Made by a program: the position numbers and the translations under genes. Below, piece after piece: positions 56,441 through 64,000 of a stretch of DNA of 64,000 nt. Within the stretch, counting starts at the first letter, position 1. Every line of letters begins with the position of its first letter. The stretch is taken from NCBI RefSeq assembly GCF_017566145.1, contig NZ_JABFCL010000001.1, positions 248,001 through 312,000 of the forward strand, written 5' to 3'. Source of the DNA: Bittarella massiliensis (ex Durand et al. 2017). GTDB taxonomy: Bacteria; Bacillota; Clostridia; Oscillospirales; Ruminococcaceae. A model generated the notes under the pieces. That model saw only the letters and a program-made list of their open reading frames with translations. It was not told the origin of the DNA and ran no database searches.

Positions 56441-57553
56441 TTACAGACAGGCCCGGTAAATCTCCAGCACGTCGGCCGCGTCCAGAGGAACAACTCCCTC
56501 CTGCAGCGCCGGGGTGGCGGCCCGCTCGGCCATCTCCCCCAACTGCCCTCCAGAGACCCCCAACTCTCCCAGCCGCTCTGGCAGCCCCAGCACCTGTGTA
56601 AAAAAGCGCTGGGTCTCGTCGATGGCCCGGCGCGCCAGCTCCTCTTTCGGCAATTCCCTGTTCAGCCGCCAGACGTGAACGCCGTACTCGGCGAATTGTT
56701 CCAAGGTGGCCGCCCGCAGCACATAGCCCATCCAGGCCGGAGCCAAGACCGCCGAAACCGCCCCACACGGGGCGTCGAAGCGGTCGCAGAGTTGCCGCCC
56801 CATACTGTGTATCCCCCAGGGCAGCTTGCGGCCCCAGCCGGGCAGCTCGCTGACGGCCAACCCCAGGGCCCAGAGCAGGTCGCTGCAGTCCCTCTCCTCT
56901 CCCCGCAGGGCGCCGCCTGCACAGTGGATGCAGGTTTTGAGAATGCCCTCGGCCAGCTGCCTCTGCAGATAGGCGCCCTCTCCCGGGGCAAAATAGAGTT
57001 CCAGCCCCCGGCAGAAGAGGCCGGCGATCTCCTCTGCTACCTGGACCCGGTCGCCGGTATAGGCAAAAACCGGGTCCAGGGCCAGTATTCGGGGCAGCAG
57101 TTCGGGCGAGCCCACCGAGGCAAAACCCGGCAGCGCCCCCTCCCTGCCGGAGGAAGCCAGGGTAAAAATTGCAAAGATGGAAAGGGCTGGATCCCCGCCC
57201 TCAGCCCGCTTGCCAAAACGGCCCGCCGCGGCAATGGACTGGGCGCACAGCAGGGTGCGGGCCCCGCCCACAGCGAGGATGCCGTCGATTTGGTACCTTT
57301 GGCAGAAATCGATCCCTCTGGCCACCGGGTCGGGCCACTGCCCCACCCCTTCTGCCAGGTCCATCTCGGTCCAGTGAAAGCCATGGGCCCAGAGCGTTTC
57401 GTAGATCAGATCGTGCAGCTGACGGCCGATCACCTGCCCGTCGTAGAGCACCATCAACTTGTCCAGGTGTTCCCGCACCGCTCCAATGGCCCGGTCAAAA
57501 ACCTGGGGGCCGCTGATGAACTCGGTGTTGACCCGGCCGCAAAACTGTATCAT
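56441..57553 (-). CDS. Iron-alcohol-dehydrogenase fold protein lacking metal ligands
   Basis: The start at ATG 57553 (SD GGAGG) gives 370 residues, the size of BdhA/YqhD-type alcohol dehydrogenases. The fold is recognisable: ILAVGG, SIFAIFTLASSG, DPVFAYTGDRVQVAEEIAGLFCRGLELYF, and WGIHSMGRQLCDRFDAPCGAVSAVLAPAWM. The usual ligands are changed: D and H of IADxMAH are G and R, and the second His of the HGAGLA motif is Cys. The GGGSVIDAAK motif is GGARTLLCAQ. One His (GIHSMG) remains. So it is probably not an active alcohol dehydrogenase. It separates holA from comEC. Confidence 0.82.
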   Translation of the reverse strand: MIQFCGRVNTEFISGPQVFDRAIGAVREHLDKLMVLYDGQVIGRQLHDLIYETLWAHGFHWTEMDLAEGVGQWPDPVARGIDFCQRYQIDGILAVGGARTLLCAQSIAAAGRFGKRAEGGDPALSIFAIFTLASSGREGALPGFASVGSPELLPRILALDPVFAYTGDRVQVAEEIAGLFCRGLELYFAPGEGAYLQRQLAEGILKTCIHCAGGALRGEERDCSDLLWALGLAVSELPGWGRKLPWGIHSMGRQLCDRFDAPCGAVSAVLAPAWMGYVLRAATLEQFAEYGVHVWRLNRELPKEELARRAIDETQRFFTQVLGLPERLGELGVSGGQLGEMAERAATPALQEGVVPLDAADVLEIYRACL

Positions 57554-57800
57554 ATCGCTTCCTCCTCTCACTGCGCGGCGCTCTTCTGCCGCCGTCTCTC
57601 CCCTTCTCCTATTGTAGCGGCCGGGGAGAGATTTGAAAAGAGGATGTAAAAAAATCCCAGAGCGCCCTTCTTTTACAACCGCTCTTCGCCCTTTCGCAGG
57701 CAAACAGCGGGGCGAAGGGGCTCTCTCCCCCGTCCCGCTGTCATTCTGTCGCCACAGCCATCCTCCCCGCACACTGGGAACAGGCTTTCTGCTCCTCCTC

Positions 57801-59336
57801 TCACCCCGCCAACAGCCAGCCCCCCAGGGCGCAGAGGGCCGCTCCCGCCGCCAGCCAGCGCAGCCGGTGAAATCGCTCGGGCAGCTGCAGGCAAGCCGCC
57901 CCCCACAGGCAGGCCGCCCCCAACCCGTACCAGACGCCCGGTCCCTCCAGGGGAATCACCAGCCAGTCCCACCGGGCCAGCAGATGGGCCGCCGCTGCCA
58001 TGGCCCTGGCACAGAGCCCAGCCAAAACGGCAAAGGGGTAGCCCAGTGCCTGTCCCCAGGGGCCGGGCAGCAGCCCCAGCAGTCCACAGAGCGCGCCCCC
58101 CAACACCGTGGGCCCCGCCAGGGGCAGGCAGAGCAGGTTGCCGGCAAAGGCCAGCAAAGACAGCTCCCCAAATGAGAGGGCCAGCAGCGGCCCGGTGCAG
58201 CAGAGCACCACCCCGGTCTGGCAGATGCTGGTCGCCAACGGCCCCCGCTCCCCCACCGCCCGGCGCACCCGGGGCAGGGCCAGCACCAGCGCGCAGGTGG
58301 AGCCAAAGGAGAGCAGCAGCCGCAGGTCGGCCACTGCCAAGGGGTTTCCCAGGGTCAACACCAGGCCGCACACCCCCATGGCGGTGGGGCCGTCCACCGT
58401 CCGGCGGCAGAGAAAGGCCCCCGCCCCGTAGCAGCAGAGGACCACCGCCCGGCAGATAGAGGGGGAAAACCCCACCAGCGCCCCATAGACCAGGGCCAGG
58501 GCCGCCCCCGCCAGCACCGCCCCCCGCTTGGAGCCCCCCAGCATCCGCACCAGGCCCGCACCCATGGCCGCGCAGAGCCCCAGGTGCAGCCCTGAGAGAG
58601 CCAGCAGGTGAGCCACCCCCGCTGTCTGGAAATCCTCCCGCACCCCCTCTGAGAGGGCGGCGCGCTCCCCCCAGCTCATGGCCGCCACCAGCTCCCCCGC
58701 CTGGGAGGGAAGCTGCCGCTGCACCGAGGAGGCCAACCGCTTCCGCCAGCGCTCCAGCGCGGCGGCCGGACTCTCTCGATGCTCCAAAAAGAGGAGGTGC
58801 TCTTCGCTCAAGAGTTCGGCCGAAAGGTAGATTCCCCGGGGCGTCAGGTTGTCCCAGCCACCGGCAGGGCGGTCAGGGCGTGTAAACCGGGCGGTGCAGA
58901 CCGCCCGGTCCCCCACCTGCAGATCCGCCGTCCCCCAGACCCCCACCTCTGCCAAAAAGGGAAAATCCGGCGCTCCCTCGGCGGTGGTGGACTCCACCCG
59001 GGCCACAAAACGGGTCACCCCGCCGGTCTGCCGGGGGGATTGGGTCACCTCCAACACCGTCTCCCCCAGCTGCCCGGCCAGCTGCCCGACCGGCTCCACC
59101 CGGGCGGCGCAGACCCAGGCGTTGGCGGCCACCGCTGCAGCGGCTGCCAGGCAGATGAGAACCGCCGGCAGCGCCCGCCGCCGCGCAGACAGGGCAAGCA
59201 GCAGCCCGGCCACTGTCAAACCCGCCGCCAGTACCCCCTTGCCCACCGGAGAGAGAGGCAGAAAATAAGCGACCTCCAGGGACAAAAACCAGCTAAAGCC
59301 AATCGTCCCCAGAGGTCGCTTCACCAACTGCTCCAC
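57801..59336 (-). CDS. comEC: ComEC/Rec2 family competence protein without MBL domain
   Basis: A 511-residue polytopic protein. The N-terminal membrane segments and DUF4131 region are followed by the Competence domain with HLLALSGLHLGLCAAMGAGL (conserved xLSGLH) and FSPSICRAVVLCCYGAGAFL. ComEC usually ends in a metallo-beta-lactamase-like nuclease domain of ~250 residues, absent here. It would form the DNA-uptake channel. Either the nuclease is encoded elsewhere or this lineage carries a shortened form. Confidence 0.9.
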   Translation of the reverse strand: MEQLVKRPLGTIGFSWFLSLEVAYFLPLSPVGKGVLAAGLTVAGLLLALSARRRALPAVLICLAAAAAVAANAWVCAARVEPVGQLAGQLGETVLEVTQSPRQTGGVTRFVARVESTTAEGAPDFPFLAEVGVWGTADLQVGDRAVCTARFTRPDRPAGGWDNLTPRGIYLSAELLSEEHLLFLEHRESPAAALERWRKRLASSVQRQLPSQAGELVAAMSWGERAALSEGVREDFQTAGVAHLLALSGLHLGLCAAMGAGLVRMLGGSKRGAVLAGAALALVYGALVGFSPSICRAVVLCCYGAGAFLCRRTVDGPTAMGVCGLVLTLGNPLAVADLRLLLSFGSTCALVLALPRVRRAVGERGPLATSICQTGVVLCCTGPLLALSFGELSLLAFAGNLLCLPLAGPTVLGGALCGLLGLLPGPWGQALGYPFAVLAGLCARAMAAAAHLLARWDWLVIPLEGPGVWYGLGAACLWGAACLQLPERFHRLRWLAAGAALCALGGWLLAG

Positions 59337-59374
59337 CTCTTCAGTGGGCGGGCTGCATCCCGCCGCAGTCTGTC

Positions 59375-59914
59375 TTATTTTTCAAAAACGGGCAATTTAT
59401 CCAAAAAGATGATGTCGTCGCGGTTGGCGGCATCGCCCTCGGCCAGCACGGTGGCCTTGCCGACGATGTTGCCGCCGGCCTCGTTGACCAGCACTTCCAT
59501 GGCGCGAAGGGAGTCGCCGCCGCTGATGACGTCGTCCACAATCAGGATGCGCTTGCCCTTGAGCACGTCGGCGTCGGCCTTGTCCAGATAGAGGTCCTGC
59601 ACCTTGGCGGTGGTGATGGACTTGACGCTCACGTGGATGGGGTCGGTCATGTAGAGCTTGGTCATCTTGCGGGCCGGGTAGTAATTCTTGCCGCTCTGGC
59701 GGGACATCTCGTAGGCCAGGGGGATGCCCTTCGCCTCGGCGGTGACGATGTAGTCGAATTCCGGCACGATCTTCAGCAGCTCTCTGGCGCAGGCGATGGT
59801 GATCTCCACGTCGGAGAACATGACAAAGGCCGCAATGGACAGGTGATCGTCCACCTTGCAGATGGGCAGCTGCCGCTTGCACCCAGCGATCTCGATCGGA
59901 TAGAACTTTTCCAT
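59375..59914 (-). CDS. Purine phosphoribosyltransferase-family protein
   Basis: A 179-residue type-I phosphoribosyltransferase. The PRPP-binding motif is ILIVDDVISGGDSL near residue 120, preceded by FDYIVTAEAKGIPLAYEMSR and KNYYPARKM. It fits the adenine/xanthine phosphoribosyltransferase group, but substrate residues were not compared. It sits 38 bp from the comEC start, with no obvious link. The promoter at 60082-60109 is plausible. Confidence 0.85.
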   Translation of the reverse strand: MEKFYPIEIAGCKRQLPICKVDDHLSIAAFVMFSDVEITIACARELLKIVPEFDYIVTAEAKGIPLAYEMSRQSGKNYYPARKMTKLYMTDPIHVSVKSITTAKVQDLYLDKADADVLKGKRILIVDDVISGGDSLRAMEVLVNEAGGNIVGKATVLAEGDAANRDDIIFLDKLPVFEK

Positions 59915-60081
59915 GCTAAACTCCCTTTACACCGCTTCGGCAGCCCTCCCCACAGGGGGTTCCCGCCGAAACTTTTTTGGGATCGGGTCTCTCCCGATCC
60001 CTCTTTTGGACCCTCTCTCACCCCTGCAAAGGGGAAAAAGGGAATGCCGACCGCCCCCAGGGGGAACAGCCGTCCTCGGCT

Positions 60082-60109
60082 ATTATAGCACAACTTCCCC
60101 CACAATAAA
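60082..60109 (-). promoter_or_regulatory. Promoter of the phosphoribosyltransferase gene
   Basis: Minus strand: TTTATT (60104-60109), 16 bp, TATAAT (60082-60087). The leader is ~160 nt and shows no purine-riboswitch signature that I recognise. Confidence 0.55.
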
Positions 60110-60147
60110 GGGGAAATGCCCAAAAAGGGGCAAAAAATTTGCCCGGC

Positions 60148-60882
60148 CTAGTCCTGTTCTCCACCGCAGGCCTCGATCAGCAACCGGAAGACAGCCAGCA
60201 TATCCGCCCGGGTGGCGGAGAGCATCTCCGGGTGAAACTGCAGCCCAAGGGCAAAGGAACCGCCCCGGCGCTCAATGGCTTCCACCACCCCGTCCTTGGC
60301 GGTGGCGGCGGTGAGAAACCCCTCGGCCACCCGGTCAATGGCCTGGTGGTGCAGCGAATTGACCTGTGCCGTCTCCCCCAAAATGGGGGCCAGCACCGAT
60401 TGGCTGTCCACACTCACCGTATGGCTGGCCTGGGTGGGGTGGCTGGGCTGCAGGTGCTGCACAAAGGAAGAGGAGAGGCTGGGCAGGTCCTGGTGGAGGG
60501 TGCCGCCGCAGACCACATTGAGGATTTGGCAGCCCCGGCAGACGCCCAGGATGGGCAGTTGTGCCTGTAGGGCCAGCTTGCAGACATACATGTCAAACCG
60601 GTCGCGCCGGTCGGAGACGGCGGTGAGATTCTGGTGGGGCTCCTGGCCGTAGAGCAGGGGGTTCACGTCGTGCCCGCCGGTGAGCACCACCCCGTCGCAG
60701 AGTTCCAGCTGGGCCTGCACCACCGCCCGGTCGCCGGTGATGGGAAGCAGGATTGGCACGCCCCCCGCCCGCTGGACAGCGGCAATGTACTCCTCGTGTA
60801 CATAGTCGCTGCTGCAGCCAAAGAACACCGGGTCGTCGTGCACGGTGGTGCCCGCGGTGATGCCAATCACTGGTTTTTTCAT
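60148..60882 (-). CDS. Gamma-glutamyl-gamma-aminobutyrate hydrolase family (class I glutamine amidotransferase-like)
   Basis: A 244-residue peptidase C26-type hydrolase (PuuD family). The nucleophile elbow is LGVCRGCQILN. Family marks are the N-terminal GITAGTTV, VVLTGGHDVNPLLYGQ, and the catalytic His in LGLQFHPEM. It cleaves gamma-glutamyl amides; the substrate is not predictable. It is a single-gene unit. Confidence 0.9.
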   Translation of the reverse strand: MKKPVIGITAGTTVHDDPVFFGCSSDYVHEEYIAAVQRAGGVPILLPITGDRAVVQAQLELCDGVVLTGGHDVNPLLYGQEPHQNLTAVSDRRDRFDMYVCKLALQAQLPILGVCRGCQILNVVCGGTLHQDLPSLSSSFVQHLQPSHPTQASHTVSVDSQSVLAPILGETAQVNSLHHQAIDRVAEGFLTAATAKDGVVEAIERRGGSFALGLQFHPEMLSATRADMLAVFRLLIEACGGEQD

Positions 60883-61297
60883 AGAATCACTACCTTTTAC
60901 ATATTGGCGCTTTGCCTGTGATTAGTATACCAAAGAATACAAAAAGCGGCCAGGCCCTGTGCTTATTTTCTGCACTTATATCAGTTTTTTCTCCTGTTCA
61001 GGTGCATTTTGCCAGACGGCCCCTCCCTCTCTATCTGTAAAGGCACATTCCTTTTCATCTCACCTCTTCCTCAGCCCACCGGCGGGGGCAGCGATCCCTT
61101 CTCCTAAAACAAGGCATTTGAAAGGGCCCCCTGGCCGACCGGCCTCTCTCAAAAAGCGTCTCCTCTCACCGATCCCCTTTCTCACAACCTCCCCCTCTGT
61201 CAAATGGAAAACGGCGGCCCGGTGTCAAGTGCACCAAGTCGCCGCTTCTCTTTTTTGCCCCATTTCCCTGCGGCCAGATCTATAAAGTCAACTCCCT
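60883..61297. other. Gap between the C26 hydrolase and YibE/F genes
   Basis: About 415 bp. A weak minus-strand terminator (GGTG...CACC inside GCGGC...GCCGC, then GTTTT) lies at 61208-61245. The 60950-61200 stretch is pyrimidine-rich and shows no gene. Confidence 0.55.
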
Positions 61298-62515
61298 TTA
61301 CAGTCCTGGCAAGTCCTCCCAACTGGGCCGCTGGGGCGGCTTCTCGGCCTTGGCCGCGCCGTCCTCCCCCCTCTCTCCCCGGTGGCCGTAGAGCATCCCG
61401 CAGATCAGAGAGGTGGCGGGGATGGTCAACAAAATACCAAAACTGCCCACCAGCGCCTGCAAAATCTCCACCACGATCATCTCCCGGTTGAGGATGTAGA
61501 GCAGGGAGTCGTTGTAGGCAAAGAGGAGGAGCACCACCGAGAGGGAGCTGCCGATATAGGCCAGCACCAGGGTGTTGGCCATGGTGCCCAGAATGTCCCG
61601 CCCGATGGTGTAGCCCGAGCGCACCAGGCTGTGAAAACTCGACTGGGGCAGCTTGCGCTTGATCTCGTAGAGGGAGGCGGCGATGTCCACCGCCACGTCC
61701 ATGATGGCCCCCACCGCGCCGATGATGATGGCCCCAAAGATGATGGCCTTCAAGTCCAGCGGCTTCTCCCCGTTGAGGTACATCAAAAACATCGAGTTCT
61801 CGTCCACCATACCCGTCAGGCGGATGACCTTGTCCATCCCAAAGGTCAGCAGCCCGGTGATCAGCACCCCCGCCGCGCAGCCCAGCCCGGCGGCCAGGCT
61901 CTTGCGGCCCGGCCCGTTGACGATGAGCAGGGTCATCACCACAATAAAAGCGCAGACCAGAATGGCCCAGAGGTAGACGTTTCGCCCCGAGAGGATGGCG
62001 GGTACAAAGACCGCGAAGATGGCGGCAATGGTGAAGCCCAGGGAGAGGATGGTGTTGACCCCCTTGGCCCGCCCAAAGGCAAAGAGCACCAGGCAGAACA
62101 CCGCCCCCAGCCAGATCAGGGCGTCGCTGCGCACCCGCTCGGCCCAAATCCAGTCGGTGTCGGCCTGCTCGTCGGGGTTGTGGGTCAGCAGCACCTTGTC
62201 CCCCGCCTGCACCTGGTCGGGCTGCCCCCCCATGAGGGGATCGAGCTGCTGTTTGGCAAAGAGCACCTGCCCCTTGCGCGCCCCGGCGAGCACCTCCCCT
62301 TTGAAGTAGGTGCTGTCCTGGGTGGTCTGGGTGATCCCGTCGATCACCACCTGGCTGGGCACCCGGGCGGTGATCTCCACCACCCGCACCTTCACCGTCT
62401 CGGCGGTGGCTCCGTCCCCCTGCAGCGCCAGGTCCTCGGTGGCGATCTTGTTGCCGCCCCAGAGCAGCAGCACCGAGCAGAGCACCGTCAGCAGGTAGAT
62501 CAGCTTCTGCTTCAC
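61298..62515 (-). CDS. YibE/F family membrane protein
   Basis: A 405-residue polytopic protein. The N-terminus has a signal-like segment, followed by an extracytoplasmic domain with QVLFAKQQLDPLMGG, and then about seven membrane segments (for example WLGAVFCLVLFAFG and VYLWAILVCAFIVVMTLLI). The YibE/F family marks are GRAKGVNTILSLGFTIAAIFAVFVPAILSG and AIMDVAVDIAASLYEIKRKLP. Function unknown. The hydrophilic C-terminal tail is short. Confidence 0.88.
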   Translation of the reverse strand: MKQKLIYLLTVLCSVLLLWGGNKIATEDLALQGDGATAETVKVRVVEITARVPSQVVIDGITQTTQDSTYFKGEVLAGARKGQVLFAKQQLDPLMGGQPDQVQAGDKVLLTHNPDEQADTDWIWAERVRSDALIWLGAVFCLVLFAFGRAKGVNTILSLGFTIAAIFAVFVPAILSGRNVYLWAILVCAFIVVMTLLIVNGPGRKSLAAGLGCAAGVLITGLLTFGMDKVIRLTGMVDENSMFLMYLNGEKPLDLKAIIFGAIIIGAVGAIMDVAVDIAASLYEIKRKLPQSSFHSLVRSGYTIGRDILGTMANTLVLAYIGSSLSVVLLLFAYNDSLLYILNREMIVVEILQALVGSFGILLTIPATSLICGMLYGHRGERGEDGAAKAEKPPQRPSWEDLPGL

Positions 62516-62634
62516 GCGTCCGTCCTCCCTCTCTTTTGTCCGCCCGCCCTCCGGCGGGCAATATTGTAATAGTATACCGTCCTGCGGCTGTCCCCGTCAA
62601 CCGCTAAGCGATGTCAAAACTCCCCGCCGGGCAG

Positions 62635-62660
62635 CAAAAAAGGGGGCCGCCGCCCCCTCT
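62635..62660 (-). terminator. Terminator after the DUF3825 gene
   Basis: Minus strand: GAGGGGG-CGGCGG-CCCCCTT followed by TTTTG, about 60 bp past the stop codon. Confidence 0.75.
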
Positions 62661-62717
62661 CGCACAGCCGCCGCTGGTGGCCGTGCTGTCCGCTACAACC
62701 CAGCTGCCTTCAGCGGC

Positions 62718-64000
62718 CTAGTCCTCCTCCCCCGCAGCCGCGGCGGCGCTGGTATCCAGCCAATCGCTGTCGGGACGGCAGAGGAGCCGGGCGTCGATAT
62801 AGGCCTCCCGCAGGGGGAGGATGGTCTGCCCCTGGTAGTTGCCCGACTGGGTCAGTTCCACCACCAGCGCCAGGTCCACCCGGTCGTCCCGCAGCAGGGC
62901 CAGGGGGAGCATCAAACTCATGACATTGCGGGTGGGGAAGAAGCAGGGCAGGGCGGTTTTAAAGTTCCACCGCACCCGCTTCTTGGCCAGTTCCACCGCC
63001 TCGTCCACCCGGCTGCAGATGCGGCGAAAGTGCTTGTCGCCGCTGTCCAAAAAGGCCCGCAGCTGGTCGTAAAGGGCCTTTTGCTCCCCGGGGCGGCCCT
63101 CCCGCAGCCCGCAGAGCACCGGGCGCATCTCCCCGCTGTCGTAGAGCACCTCCTCCAAAAAGTCCAGGGGGAGGCGGTTGACGTTGTCCACAATGATGTG
63201 GTGGCGGTCGAGGATCAGCTCCCGATCCAGGTCGTAGAGCAGGTCCTCCTTGCGGCGAAAGTAGCTGGCCGCCTGGGGCAGGGGGTTAAAGCTGTCCACC
63301 AGCCGCTTGCCCGCCCCCCGCGACCCGGCGGTGCAGAAACAGTCAAAGGCCCAGGGGGTCTTTTCCGCCTGGGCGTTGGGGAGGAAGCAGGCGTATATCT
63401 CCTCGTAGGTGCGGTCCACCAGCCCGGTGTTGAAGGCCGCGAACTCCCGCCGCCCCTCCCTCTCGAGGATGCAGACCTTTCCCTCCTGCTTGAGGCGGTA
63501 GAAGGTGTACTTGATGTAGCGCACCAAAATGGAGTAGTCGTCGGCATTGTCCCGCGAAAAGCTCCAGCGCTCGGGCAGGGCCATCTGGGCCAGGGCGCGC
63601 AGGAACTCGGTCATGTTCCCCAGGTAGGCAAACTTGCCCAACTCGTCCCCGGGGCGGCTTTTCTCCCGGTCGTAGCCCACCCAGTTGACATACCAGCCGT
63701 AACTGCCGCCGGGGCTGGCCTCTTTGAAGGAGGCAAACACCCCCTCGCCGGTGGTCCCGGTGAGGGTGGTGTCAAAAAACCAGGCGTCCCCCCGGTGCTC
63801 GATCCGGTCGCCCTGGTAGGCTGTCCGGTATCCCTCCATCAGCTGGCTAGTCTGCTGGTGGCCCAAATAGCCGCCCCGCAGGCCGGTGAGCAGGTAGTTG
63901 GCATTCTGCACCGCCGCCTTGGTGAGGAAGATGTTCCCCTCCATCCCCTCGGGCAGAGGGCGCTCTCCCCCGCCGCCCAGGGGCCTCTCTTCGGGGGCGT
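62718..64000 (-). CDS. DUF3825 domain protein, N-terminus beyond the window
   Basis: The frame is open to the right edge, without a stop upstream of the ATG at 63944 and with no SD there, so the gene is probably cut. The visible 427 residues contain the DUF3825 pattern: AYLGNMTEFLRALAQMALPERWSFSRDN, FNTGLVDRTYEEIYACF, HHIIVDNVNRLPLDFLEEVLY and YQGQTILPLREAYIDARLLCRPDSDWL. The preceding part (YGWYVNWVGYDREKSRPGD) is of unknown type. DUF3825 is often found in stress-related operons and has been linked to RNA or nucleotide binding, but that is not shown here. Confidence 0.78.
   Translation of the reverse strand, partial: APEERPLGGGGERPLPEGMEGNIFLTKAAVQNANYLLTGLRGGYLGHQQTSQLMEGYRTAYQGDRIEHRGDAWFFDTTLTGTTGEGVFASFKEASPGGSYGWYVNWVGYDREKSRPGDELGKFAYLGNMTEFLRALAQMALPERWSFSRDNADDYSILVRYIKYTFYRLKQEGKVCILEREGRREFAAFNTGLVDRTYEEIYACFLPNAQAEKTPWAFDCFCTAGSRGAGKRLVDSFNPLPQAASYFRRKEDLLYDLDRELILDRHHIIVDNVNRLPLDFLEEVLYDSGEMRPVLCGLREGRPGEQKALYDQLRAFLDSGDKHFRRICSRVDEAVELAKKRVRWNFKTALPCFFPTRNVMSLMLPLALLRDDRVDLALVVELTQSGNYQGQTILPLREAYIDARLLCRPDSDWLDTSAAAAAGEED

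Noticed and set aside
62718..63944. Complete DUF3825 gene starting at ATG 63944
   Set aside because: The frame stays open to the window edge and the ATG has no SD, so the N-terminus is likely beyond the window.

Overview
The window looks like the chromosome of a GC-rich, spore-forming Gram-positive bacterium of the class Clostridia, most like Oscillospiraceae/Ruminococcaceae-type gut bacteria. This is inferred from gene content and order: yicC-remA-gmk-rpoZ-coaBC-priA, site-2 protease-scpA-scpB-DUF2953-ytfJ, two DacF-type carboxypeptidases, DUF512 protein-der-plsY-gpsA, and meso-diaminopimelate dehydrogenase. SDs are strong (AGGAGG-like), promoters are sigma-A-like (TTGACA-17-TATAAT), and several genes start with GTG or TTG. 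No rRNA, insertion sequence, integrase or cas gene was seen. One tRNA (Leu, anticodon TAA) is present.

Layout. 1-5 kb: a minus-strand housekeeping operon ending in priA, which runs off the left edge. 5.5-8.9 kb: a three-gene biotin-dependent carboxyltransferase cluster (carboxyltransferase beta-like, biotin carrier, 5S/OadA-like) with its own promoter and terminator. 9-16 kb: pseudouridine synthase, TM2 protein, DacF, and the ytfJ/DUF2953/scpB/scpA/M50 block. 16.2-21.9 kb: rpmB (plus strand), then gpsA, plsY, der, DUF512 protein, rpmF and yceD. 22-28.3 kb: ddh, a MATE transporter, a P-loop protein, pgi, a second DacF and an HPr-like protein without the phospho-histidine. 28.6-40 kb, mixed strands: mtaB, a DUF3298 lipoprotein-like or secreted protein, a TVP38 protein, an SDR-TetR operon with two operators, a candidate small RNA, proC, a peptidoglycan-binding M15-like protein, a UvrA-like gene relic, a CynX-type MFS protein and a PadR-DUF2812 pair. 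40.3-45.4 kb: one very large c-di-GMP protein. 45.7-47.1 kb: an M20 amidohydrolase.

47.7-54 kb is compositionally different (visibly more AT-rich). It carries a compact minus-strand alkylation-repair cluster: an Ada(AdaA)-AlkA fusion, Ogt, Tag, a monooxygenase-fold protein, a small MGMT-type protein, a frameshifted D-cysteine desulfhydrase-like gene and an ADP-ribosylglycohydrolase. tRNA T-arm-like scars lie near both ends and an intact tRNA-Leu stands next to it, so I read it as an acquired island. 54.3-64 kb returns to the GC-rich core: a Toprim/DUF4093 protein, holA, a metal-ligand-less iron-ADH relative, a ComEC without its nuclease domain, a phosphoribosyltransferase, a class-I glutamine-amidotransferase-like hydrolase, a YibE/F protein and a DUF3825 protein that is cut by the right edge.

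The long intergenic stretches hold little coding signal. They contain a recurring family of small imperfect palindromes; in 34.94-35.40 kb these recur about every 70 bp. The items most worth following up are the stand-alone RNA at 33.57-33.77 kb, this periodic repeat array, the alkylation-repair island and the unusual domain order of the 1694-residue c-di-GMP protein.
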